The notes under the pieces: model-generated
Seen by the model: only the letters and a program-made list of their open reading frames with translations
Databases searched by the model: none
What the model was told of the DNA's origin: nothing
Assembly: GCA_954871525.1 (NCBI GenBank)
Contig: OX940861.1
Span: forward strand, 12,508,842-12,572,841
Length of the DNA: 64,000 nucleotides
DNA from: Parietaria judaica
Lineage: Eukaryota; Streptophyta; Magnoliopsida; Rosales; Urticaceae
Direction: 5' to 3'
Shown here: positions 35,001-44,252 of the stretch, piece after piece
How the letters are laid out: every line of letters begins with the position of its first letter
Numbering within the stretch: the stretch's first letter is position 1
Translations under genes and position numbers: made by a program

Positions 35001-36260
35001 ACTTGTGCTGTATTTTACTGTAGTCCAAGCATAATTACCGTATAAATAAAAGAAATCTTTCTTGGGTTACCTTTTTCTTTCATCGTCGAATCTTTTTCTG
35101 CTATCGCCCTTGTATGCTTGCCCTTTCCTTATCCCTTTTCTTATCGGGCTTCTTTATTGTTTCTTCCGTATTCCCATTCTCTCTCTTTCTCCTCAGGCCA
35201 GAGGTGGCGTCGTTGTGCTTTGCCCCGACACTTCTTCCCTCCGCCACGGAGAAGGCCGCGAGGGAACTGGGGAGTTTGCACCTGCCCTTGCGCCGGTGAG
35301 GGCTTTCTCAGGGAACGAAGGCATTCTCCCCGAGGCCGTAGAGGCTAAGATCGCGGAAAGTAAGGCCGAGCGCGATGAATATAGACGCCTCCTCGCCATT
35401 GCCGAAGAATCCCTTCTCGAGGAGCGGCAGCGCTATCGACGGTGCGAGGACACTCTTTCGGCACAGCTCCGGCAAAAGAACGAGTATTTCAACCGTATTG
35501 CCGATGCCATAAACCTATCGCCTGGTCGGGAGGAGCAAATCTCCTTCCATGTCAAGGCCACACTGAGGAAACTCGTCAAGGATCGCGACGCAGCCAGGAG
35601 TTGGGCTATAGAGGAAGAATTCTCCCGCCTACGCCTCTACCACCAAGCGGTTGACAAGCTGAAGCATGCCTCCGAGAGGTTTGGTGTGCTTGAGGGGATT
35701 GCTCGTACTCAGCGCCTGCTGGGCGGCGTACTCTCGAATATCAAACTCGTCGAGGGGTTACCTTCCCGCTCGACTGTTGGCGAGCTTCGAGCCAAACTGC
35801 CAAGGTGGCGCAAGTTGGAGCAGGAGTACCTGGCTGATTTGGCCAAGCTGGAGATAAAAATCTCTGGTGCTCCAAACTCTCCTCCGCTTTCTCCCTGTCT
35901 TCCCCAAGGCGTTGCTAGGGTGCATTCGCCGGGTTTCGACGTTCTTCCCTCCTCGTCGAGTACGGTACGAGGTGAATCAGCATAAGTAATTTGTAGTTCT
36001 TACCTCTTCTTTCTGGGGTCGATCCTTTACTCTTGGTTCCTTCTTTGCAGGGCGGTAGCAGGGCTGATGTGGATTTGGCAGGAGATCCCCCGGGTAAGCC
36101 TCAAGGACTTCCTGCTGACGATCCTGCTCGCCTAATTGCGGACGACATCATTCGTCGATGCTGCGACATCATTATTGAAGATGTAGCCGATGCGGTTCTG
36201 GGTCAAGATTCCTCTGATGATGGCGTTGTGCGGGGGAATCGGTCCCTGCGAGAGTTATAG
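32018..36260 (+). CDS. PF04195-like 'putative gypsy type transposon' protein, three exons
   Basis: Exon 1 is 32018-34936, exon 2 is 35197-35964 and exon 3 is 36051-36260. Both introns are GT-AG and phase 0, so 973+256+69 codons give about 1298 aa. Residues 15-220 form the conserved domain (VVAFLYAFGVPIAQVSPNTL, TLEDLMRLFKVSRNPKNLGR, ENKYFFVRVD). Residues 250-640 are low-complexity Pro/Ser/Ala with basic patches (KRPAEEVRDASSAKKAR). Residues 650-900 form a coiled coil with a 24-aa repeat (LESENSLRRAAEAELDEA). Exon 2 repeats the end of exon 1: IGEAIGVSPEREDQL against IADAINLSPGREEQI, and SPPLSPC in both. The start matches the homologous ATG in element 1, and a TATA-like box lies about 135 bp upstream. 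The gene is antisense to the element. Its function is unknown; the domain is known only from plant transposons and related proteins. Confidence 0.8.
34126..34345 (+). repeat. 72-bp in-frame tandem repeat in the coiled coil
   Basis: Three to four copies of a 72-bp unit encode the 24-residue repeat around LRRAAEAELDEAKS. Copies differ at a few codons only, so they expanded recently and in frame. Confidence 0.85.
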
Positions 36261-36433
36261 TATGCATATGTATTCGGGGTGTAACTATGAGTTGTAAATA
36301 ATGATACTGCGTTTTGTCTTTTTTGAATCCAATGGACATGTGATGACGATGATTTTCTTTTATATGAGTTTGCTTGCGATCTTCGAATCTCTGTGAGGGT
36401 TTGCTTGGTGCCCTTAGTCGTGAATGTGATTTT

Positions 36434-36680
36434 TCTTTGCTCGGTACTTTCGTCGTGGGCACTTCCGCCTCTTTTAATTTTTGCTCGGCACTCTCGCCGT
36501 GGGCACTCTCGCCTCTTTTAGTTTTTGCTCGGCACTCTCGCCGTGGGCACTCTCGCCTCTTTTAGTTTCTGCTCGGCACTCTCGCCGTGGGCACTCTCGC
36601 CTCTTTTAGTTTTTGCTCGGCACTCTCGCCGTGGGCACTCTCGCCTCTTTTAGTTTTTGCTCGGCACTCTCGCCGTATAT
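36434..36680. repeat. 44-bp minisatellite
   Basis: About five nearly identical copies of a 44-bp unit containing GCTCGGCACTCTCGCCGTGG and GCACTCTCGCCTCTTTTAG. It lies directly downstream of the antisense gene. Confidence 0.9.
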
Positions 36681-37280
36681 AGGATCTCGGCCTGTTTTGC
36701 CGGACCGGGCTTGCTCGGCACCCTTAGCCGTATATAGGATCTCGGCCTGTTTTGCCGGACCGGGCTTGCTCGGCACCCTTAGCCGTATATAGGATCTCGG
36801 CATGTTTTGCCGGACCGGGTTTGCTCGGCACCCTTAGCCGTATATATTTTCTTGGTACTCTCGCCGTAGTTGTCTTCTGCGGGTATCGCTAGGTTTCGTC
36901 GGGTACGAGCCGACTAGTTCCCAGGATCCCATAGGCACTCTCGCCTTGTATATTTCTTCGGCGTTCTCGGTAGCCCGGGCTTGCTCGGCGCCCTTAGCCG
37001 TAAATAGGATCTCGGCCTGTATTGCCGGACCGGGTTTGCTCGGCACCCTTAGCCGTAAATAGGATCTCGACATGTTTTGCCAGACCGGGTTTGCTCGGCA
37101 CCCTTAGCCGTATATAGGATCTCGACATGTTTTGCCGGACCGGGTTTGCTCGGCACCCTTAGCCGTATATAGGATCTCGACATGTTTTGCCGGACCGGGT
37201 TTGCTCGGCACCCTTAGCCGTATATATATGTATATATATTTTGAAATTTTCTCGGCGCTCGGCACCCTTAGCCGGTTTTT
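36674..37280. repeat. 55-bp minisatellite
   Basis: About eight to ten copies of a 55-bp unit (GTATATAGGATCTCGGCCTG, TTTTGCCGGACCGGGCTTGC, TCGGCACCCTTAGCC). The array is broken at 36845-36970 by a diverged stretch. It shares the CTCGGCAC core with the 44-bp repeat next to it, so one may have grown from the other. Minus-strand open frames of 64-81 codons here are repeat artefacts. Confidence 0.88.
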
Positions 37281-37538
37281 TTTTTTTTTTTGATACACTT
37301 TCCCTCCTAATTGGTGTTACCACCGAGCAGAGTTGCATACACACTTTGCCAACTTTATAATTTGCTCGCTCCTTAATAAATAAAAAAAAAGAAAAAACAC
37401 ACATACATAGACATTAGAAATCCGACACAACGAACCCAAACAAACTTCCATCACCTATGATAATCTACTAATGGTTAAAAGGGGTAGCCGCCCCAATCCT
37501 CTCCTCGCTCCGAGCAGCTTATGAGCCTTACTCCGGGC

Positions 37539-38716
37539 TCACTCCTCTTCGACGATCGAGCAGGCTGACGACGCGATTTTCTCCATAGAGCTCCTGCTAG
37601 GGCGACCGAAGTTACATTCCGGGCAGAGGTCAGTGTACCACGTGGTACCGAGGATGTAGCACGACCTGCAAAAACCGCAAACACGCCCATCCCGCCATTG
37701 CCCAAAACACGGCGGGCGGACGGAGTCTCCTGCTTGAATCCTCGTCGGCTTCTCGTAGACCAGGACATTTCTGTCGCACCGTCTGCAGAATTCCATGTCG
37801 AGCAGACGACCGTGTGAGGCATGCGCCTGCTCCTCGGAATGGTCGGCTGGATTCCCTGCCGCGAGCAGAGGGGGAAGGTCCTCAAGTTTGACCTTGGTTC
37901 CCTCCACGAACCTGGGAAATAAACCGTTGACCCTCAGGAATTTTATCATGTGCTCGATGGTGGACAAGTTGCTGACCACGTCATCCAAGGAGATTTGGTG
38001 GCAGCGTGGCAGGCATAGCTTCATGAGCGTCGGGTTGCCCCGCATGATCGTCTCCACCGCGGTGTTGGTGATCTCGAAGCACCCATCCAACGTCAAAGTC
38101 TCCATCTTCCCTTAAGATCTCCTTGCCAGCCTCAGGAGATTGTCGTCTTCCATCCGCTCGCTCAACGGGTTGTAGATGCTGATGTTGCGCCACAGAAGGC
38201 TGTTTCCCCGAACCTCGTCGCGCAACGACGTGCATACCATCTCCACCGCGAGGAGCTCCTCGGGCATAAGATATGGCAGAACCAGTTCCAACGCGGGGTG
38301 TGGTTCATCCGGGATCCTTGACTGCTCTTGATCCCGCTGGCCCTCCGCGATGTCTTCATCCATTGGACATGGCTCGCTGCTTTCCGGCCATTCCTCGTGC
38401 TTCCAGAAGTCCGTCATCTCGTAATCATCTCCTCCTCGTGCCTCAGTTGCGCCCTCCTTGGGCCATCTCCAGTCTTCATCCACGATCATCTCTGACTCGT
38501 CTGTGTGACTCTGGCCAGCATCTCCTTCTCTGGGCGCCATCTTCTCCTCGTGTGCTTTCTCGGCCTGTATTTCAAAAACACTAGCAAGCACTGGTTTCGG
38601 AGTGAGAAAGGAACTTTTGTTTTCTGGGTTGAGAGAACGATACTTATCTGGGAGTTAACCGAGTTGGTTTCTATTTCCGCAGACTCGTGGTTTCTGATCT
38701 TCTCCAAACTTCCCAT
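37539..38716 (-). pseudogene. Captured SKIP14-like F-box gene
   Basis: Exon 1 is 38716-38648 (MGSLEKIRNHESAEI to SVNSQ). After an 83-bp intron, exon 2 is 38564-37539. An F-box motif occurs in exon 2 (LELVLPYLMPEELLAVEMVC, TSLRDEVRGNSLLWRNI), then leucine-rich repeat-like sequence (METLTLDGCFEITNTAVETI, KLCLPRCHQISLDDVVSNL), then a C-terminal Cys-rich segment (MEFCRRCDRNVLVYEKP, CGFCRSCY, LCPEC). This order is that of plant SKIP14 F-box proteins, substrate adaptors of SCF ubiquitin ligases. Two lesions are visible. The intron donor is AT instead of GT (CAG-ATAAGT), with a good acceptor TACAG. An in-frame TAA lies at 38114-38112, in the middle of the protein, with homology continuing in the same frame on both sides. 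It could yield only a truncated F-box peptide unless the stop is bypassed. Confidence 0.78.
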
Positions 38717-38909
38717 TTTATAAACGTTGATTGTTTCGCAAGCGACTCTTCGCATCCTCTCTTTCGCTGTCACTTCACAACGCTTCGGAAGTTGCTCCCA
38801 TTCGTTGATACGCGTGCACTCCTTTTTCTGACCAACCGTCTATCAACCGTCTAGCAAGGAGTCTGTACGTTTCCCCTTCTTACGTCACTCATGTCCCTTG
38901 AGTTGCCTC

Positions 38910-38915
38910 TTTATA
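38910..38915 (-). promoter_or_regulatory. TATA-like box upstream of the F-box gene
   Basis: TATAAA within GAGTATAAAGAGG on the minus strand, about 195 bp before the ATG at 38716. It suggests the captured segment includes host promoter DNA. Confidence 0.45.
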
Positions 38916-39017
38916 CTCTGCTTGCTATTTTCGCGCGCTCAACCGTCGAGCGCGTCGCCGACGATGGCGTCGTTTGATAATGTCATGTCCCTCCAAATTC
39001 CTGGCTGTGAGTTAGAA

Positions 39018-39049
39018 AGAAAACAAAGCCCCACTAAGAGCTTCAAAGT
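39018..39049 (-). other. Replaced primer-binding site of element 2
   Basis: On the minus strand, directly after the 5' LTR, one expects TGGCGCCCACC followed by GTGGGGC. The GTGGGGCTTTG part is present (from 39034 leftward), but the bases nearest the LTR (39034-39049) read ACTTTGAAGCTCTTAG. That 16-mer is identical to the sequence just outside the other LTR (30672-30687 on the minus strand). Confidence 0.8.
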
Positions 39050-39808
39050 TGTAGAGGGGGTTTTTCACCACCCTTGTCCAGTCACAAAGACAATCATCAA
39101 ATAATAAATAAAATGACAGCAAATGATGAGTATCTCTGTTTTATTATGATTTCCGAAATGGGCTCGGTTTTCTTCCGTTAAATAGCTGGACAGATGAAGG
39201 ATCATGAGCCTCGGATAATTCTTTTTCTCAGGCCTTTTTCTTGCCTTTGCTGAGTCTTTTTTCTCTCCCTTTTGTTCGAACTCCCCAACCCTTACAAATG
39301 AGGCTTATCTTGCCTTTTATAGAGTTTACAATGCCTTCCTGCTCTATCTTTCCCGCCTATTTCCGCTTTAATCATCATTTTCTGACGTGATTTGAAGGCA
39401 GCGGGGTTTATCCTCACTTTATGTCACCTCCGAGCATGCTGCCGTAGTGGGTAGGTGCGCCGCATTAAATGCGCGTCTCGTCAGCCGTCATTCGGCTCTG
39501 CAGGCCTCCGTCGCTGACGCTCTCGTCGAGTGAGTAGGTCGGCTTCATTAAATGCACGTCTCTTCGGCTGTCATCGGGCTCTGCATAATCATCATGACGA
39601 AGTTCCTCGTCGAGTCGTGATGGGACGCTTCATCGCGACCCGCTTGCTCGCGTGGCTGCGTCCCCTCGCTGATGAACCTCCTCGGGGTATTCCTCCTCGG
39701 GGATAACTCCCTCTTCGCTGGTGAACTTCCTCGCCTCCCTCATGTCGTTTATGGACCAAACGACACGAGTTGTGTTGAAGATGGATTTGACCAAATCCGA
39801 CCTTAACA
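39050..39808 (-). repeat. 5' LTR of element 2
   Basis: A 759-bp LTR that differs from the left LTR at about two sites, one in TTTCCGCTTTAATC and one in GTTGAAGATGG. It is followed by the target duplication AAAGT. Confidence 0.93.
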
Positions 39809-39905
39809 AAAGTGATATAGTGAAGTATAATCAAAGGATTCATATTTCTCCTTTTTAATAGATTTTTGAATTTTTAATGAAAATATATTCCTCATAAATT
39901 ACAAT
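39809..39905. repeat. Continuation of the 190-bp repeat unit split by element 2
   Basis: AAAGTGATATAGTGAAG to CTCATAAATTACAATT is the second half of the array unit. It restores the unit when element 2 and one target duplication are removed. Confidence 0.92.
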
Positions 39906-40413
39906 TATTGAGGACTTTTTGTTTTCTAGGCTTTTGGTGTTCATTCAAGCTTTTGGTTTACTCTCTTTATTGCATTAATAATCATATTAATATGTATTAA
40001 AATCATATATTTATATGCATGACCCTTTTAAATAGATTTTTCTCTCACCTACAAATGGAGTTTCGTAAGAAATGGAGATATTTTGCTACATTTTATTCTC
40101 TCTTTCTAATTCTCTCTATAATACATAACACTAACATGCTCTTCTAATGTATGTATGTTATTGCAGTACATGTTTTTAGCTAAAGAAAGCAAGAGAGACC
40201 ATGGGATTATTAGCTGAGGAGACTACAAACTTTTGGCTTTGCCGACTATGCGTGGGGAGTTTTCGGTGAGATATTGCCACTCAAAATCCTCATATATCAT
40301 CGGTTGTTCTAGAGGTATTTTTGTTCTTTAATTATGTTTCTTTTCAATTTAATAACTATGGGTTTTTTCATCCCTAAACTCTATTTATTACTCTTTTAGA
40401 TGAATTTTTTGTA

Positions 40414-40469
<56 letters not shown>

Positions 40470-40779
40470 AGATCTTGGGTTGTTTTCCGTGTTAGTTGGT
40501 TTATGTTTGTAAGTTATATGATATGTTGAATTCGGAATTCGCTCGATATGTTGACTTTATGTTGTATTGTAATAAGTTTTCTTTGTATTCATAACATTTA
40601 ATTATATATAATATACAAATATATGTATTTTGTGAAGTTTGGTTTATTTGGAGGTAATTTAATAAATATGGCCGGAAGCAAAATTTTGGTTTTGCTTGAT
40701 CCAACCTATTTGTATGATATTAGGAGAGATGTTAATGACATTTAAATAAATCATTAAATCAAAAATTGTCTTTTTTTTT
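39906..40779. other. AT-rich intergenic DNA
   Basis: No gene recognised. Contains an (AT)n microsatellite at 40416-40466. Confidence 0.6.
40416..40466. repeat. (AT)n microsatellite
   Basis: Pure AT dinucleotide run of about 50 bp. Confidence 0.9.
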
Positions 40780-41579
40780 GGGTTAATTGCGGCAATAATG
40801 CACAACCTTTGGTCAATAGGGGTTTTAGGTCCCCAACCTTTCAAATTGTGGGCAAAAATACACAACGTTTGTTGAATGTAAAATTCGTTGGTCCTTCCGT
40901 TAGGGATGTTAAATTCTGCTGATGTGGCATCGTGAAACTGCCAAATGGACTGACAACTTGTAATATTAATTACATAACTTAATTAATAAGAATAAATTAA
41001 ATAAGATTTTAATTTTGATTCAAAAAACAAATTAATACTTTAAATTAAATAAATAATTTTTACTCCTCCCTAAAAATCTAACAGACTCTTCGTCGAACAT
41101 GACAAATTTTTTGAAAAACGACGGATTATTAAACACGACTAAAATTTGCAAAGATTACATAACGATAGTTTATTAGAAACGACTAAAATTTTGGAAAAAC
41201 GATCGATTATTAAAAACAATTGTAATTTAAAAAACGACATAGTAAAGATGTGAATAATATTGAAGCACGAGTTTAAAAAATAGGAACTACGCGTTAAATA
41301 AGTATTGCTCGTTAATTTAACGTTTTAATTTAATTTTTGAATCATAATTAAAATATGATTTAATTTATTCTTATTAATTATGTTATGTAATTAATATTAC
41401 AAGTTGACAGTCCATTTGGCAGTTTAACGATGCCACATCAGCAGAATTTAACATCCCTAACGGAAGGACCAACGGATTTTACATTCAACAAACGTTGTGT
41501 ATTTTTGCCCACACTTTGAAAGGTTGGGGACCTAAAACCCCTGTTGACCAAAGGTTGTGCGTTATTGCCGCAATTAACC
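40780..41579. mobile_element. MULE-type MITE, copy 1
   Basis: Terminal inverted repeats of about 200 bp beginning GGGTTAATTGCGGCAATAAT, with further paired blocks such as TTGGTCCTTCCGTTAGGGAT. Nine T residues flank both ends, compatible with a 9-bp target duplication. The interior is AT-rich with no protein. The same 800-bp family is present at 51906-52704 in the opposite orientation. Confidence 0.85.
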
Positions 41580-43029
41580 TTTTTTTTTTTGTTACGTTTG
41601 TCTTTTCAATTGCCTCATCCTTGGATTCTCTTTCTTAGATATCAAAATCCTAATAGTATATATACTATATACAGTTTGCAATATAATAGAAAAAATAAAT
41701 ATAAAAGACGACAATAAGTGTCTTACAGTTCTACATCACTACTACATGTGGAAATTGTTTTAGGAGAAGCTGGCGCGGAGTTGATTGGAAAATCTGATAA
41801 ATCGATTTCATTTCTCAAGTAAAGGTATTAAGATTAATTATATATGATTTCAATTTCATATATATAGCAATACGTATCAAGATTAGTGTAAATATTATTA
41901 GTTAAATGCCTCATTTTGGCTTCCATGTCCGTATTAAGGTTAGTGTAAATATTATATTTAAATTTATTTATTTTTTATTTTTTCTTCTGACCACGGTGTA
42001 TTTTTTGAGCACGAATATGAAATACCAAGGTACATATAGAGTTCGATCTACTTGCTAGATTTTTTTTGAATAAATGCATAAATTATATAGATGTTTATTA
42101 CTCTGAATTTTGCAGTCGAGCTTCGTGAAATTGTAATTCAACAATGAGATGATGAAGTCTAAACTATTGGCTTGAAATTACACAATGATTTTAGACACAA
42201 ATTAGGAAAGAAAGAAATAAACCTTTTTTTTGTATTTAAAGTGGTTCTAAATAATTGCAATAATGTATTATTATATATTTTTTATCAACATGCTTTTCTG
42301 ATTAATAATTTAATATGAATATATCTCATTCTTATATTCTGACTCGACATATTTGGCGCTTTATATATTAATAATTTGTGATAGAGCAAGTGCATTCGTA
42401 CTGCATTTCAACCAAATGCAGTAGAGGAATGGTCCATTCCAACTGCAATTCCAGCACTAAAAATGGCGTGATATCTACTGTGCAAAAATAAAATTTATTT
42501 ATGTTTTGGCCCCTCTAAAATATATAGTTAACATATTTACATTGATTTAAAAAATTATATCATATTTATCCTTAAAACTATTTGTAATTTTTTATTTTGA
42601 ATTATAAATGTATCATATTAACTATTCAAAATAACAAGATATTTTTAGAATATTAATACCAAAAGAAAATAACATTAGTATTAATACCGAAAGAAAACAT
42701 TACAATAACATCGAAATTGGAAATAAGTGATATTTTGTTTATGGTATGATATTAATTCGAAATTTATTTATGGAATGATATTTTGTTTAAATAATATATA
42801 AATGATATAATTGAAATATACTAAATAAATATAAGGGTATGGAGATAAATATGAGAAAGATGAATATAAAATTAATATATCAATTTGGTGTAAAAAATGG
42901 AGAATGAATGGAGATGAAGTGGTGTTTGATGTGACATGTACTGCAAAATAGAGTAAAAAATGAAGTGGTGGGATGAATTTAGTCTTGAAAATAATTAATT
43001 TATGCTTTTTGGTTGCGAAACAAAAAAGA

Positions 43030-43075
<46 letters not shown>

Positions 43076-43186
43076 TTACTCTTTTACTTGGTTATTTTTC
43101 TTTTTATGGTTTCCATAATATATTTTGTCTGAAATCTAGCGAACTTTTAATAACTATAGTGTTCATGTATAATTTTATTAATAACT
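41580..43186. other. AT-rich intergenic DNA
   Basis: No gene recognised. An (AT)n run lies at 43032-43071. The segment at 42386-42970 has GC-poor, MITE-like texture (GTACTGCATTTCAACC near its left end, ATGTACTGCAAAATAGAG near its right end), but I could not establish clear ends. Confidence 0.5.
43032..43071. repeat. (AT)n microsatellite
   Basis: Pure AT dinucleotide run of about 40 bp. Confidence 0.88.
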
Positions 43187-43525
43187 TACCCGTTAACTCT
43201 GGTCACGTGGACAAACGTGGGTTGCTGACATAATAATTTTTGCTACGTGAACGAGCCCACATCAGCCTCGTTTACGACAAAACAAGGAATTAAACCCCTA
43301 ATTAATACTATTTAACACATCTAATTGAACCCTTAATGATTACACTTAACAAAGCAGATTTGTCCACGTGGCCAGAATTAACAGGTAAGTTAACGGCGTT
43401 ACGAGAATGAGGTGGTCAACTCCCCAAATGTGACTTTGGGTATTTTTGCCACCACTTTTAAACTTTGGGTACACGAGGAGTTCTTTGACCAAACTTTGGG
43501 TATTTTTGCCGTCATTAACCCTTTT
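43187..43525. mobile_element. Truncated MULE-type MITE
   Basis: The right end reads, inward, GGGTTAATGACGGCAAAAAT and then TTTGGTCAAAGAACTCC, like the other MULE-type ends here. An inner inverted pair remains (GTCACGTGGACAAACGTGG at 43201 and TTTGTCCACGTGGCCAG at 43360). The outer left end is missing. Confidence 0.6.
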
Positions 43526-44252
43526 TAAAAATAAACTACTTTTTAAGTGTTTGGTAAAATTATTTTTACAAAAAACACAAAAGCGATTTTAGGTTTTTGT
43601 ACATGAGTCGTAAAAGCTAAGATTCATTGCTTTTGGTTTAATAAAAATAAAAACACGGTTTTAGTCTTTTTAGCCTATTTTTTTTTAGTAACAAACGCTG
43701 AATCAGTTCTTGTTACCAACAACAACTGTTTTATAAACAGTTTACTAAACACTTGTCAGTTTTTCTAAAGAACAATTTTTTTCTTTTTAACTGAAACTAA
43801 AAGCATTTAAAAAAAAACTAAGCGGTACCAAACAGATCCATTAGCGGCACAAATATAAAAAACTGTTTAAAAAAATTAACGTTAAATATTTATTTTGGCC
43901 GAACAAAATATTAATACTACGTTTCTCTCACGTTATAAATAAGTATCAAACAACCTCGAAAAACATACTTGTCTGTAATATGAGAGAAAAATATCAGTAT
44001 TTCATTCGATTAATTAAACATATAAATAAATATTAAACGTTGATTTTCAAACAATTCAATATTTATGCCGCGAATAATTTTTTTTTCCTTCTTGTTCGTC
44101 AGATAAACCTTAAACCCTAATTGATTAAACAGTAAATTCCAACTCAGTAGCGAAGAAAACGGCGAGAGACTCGAAGCTGGAATCGGAAGAGATCGGAGGA
44201 GACGAGTTCCTGAATCGTCTCATTCTTCTTTGCTCTTCCAAATTCGTTCGCC
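43526..44252. other. 5' flank of DPH2
   Basis: AT-rich spacer. The last 150 bp become GC-richer and probably contain the 5' UTR of DPH2. No firm promoter motif was identified. Confidence 0.5.

Larger units (their letters stand above)
30688..39808 (-). mobile_element. Element 2: young non-autonomous Gypsy-type retrotransposon carrying two genes
   Basis: Two 759-bp LTRs differ at only about two positions. A perfect 5-bp target duplication AAAGT lies at 30683-30687 and 39809-39813. The purine-rich tract next to the left LTR reads on the minus strand and matches that of element 1, so the sense strand is minus and the right LTR is the 5' LTR. There is no gag, protease, reverse transcriptase or integrase between the LTRs. 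Instead there is a three-exon PF04195-like gene on the plus strand (antisense to the element) and a SKIP14-like F-box gene on the minus strand (sense), with minisatellites between their 3' ends. It must depend on proteins of a related autonomous element. It lies in a unit of the 190-bp array, which continues on both sides. Confidence 0.93.

Noticed and set aside
36380..37290. Minisatellite as a CRISPR-like array
   Set aside because: Units are contiguous with no unique spacers, and this is a plant nuclear genome.
36606..37404. Minus-strand frames with RLRVPSKPGPAKQAEILYTA type repeats
   Set aside because: Translations of the 55-bp minisatellite.
30688..39808. Plus-strand orientation for element 2
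   Set aside because: The tract matching a polypurine tract and the GTGGGGC remnant of a primer site both read on the minus strand, and the homologous gene in element 1 is antisense to its gag.
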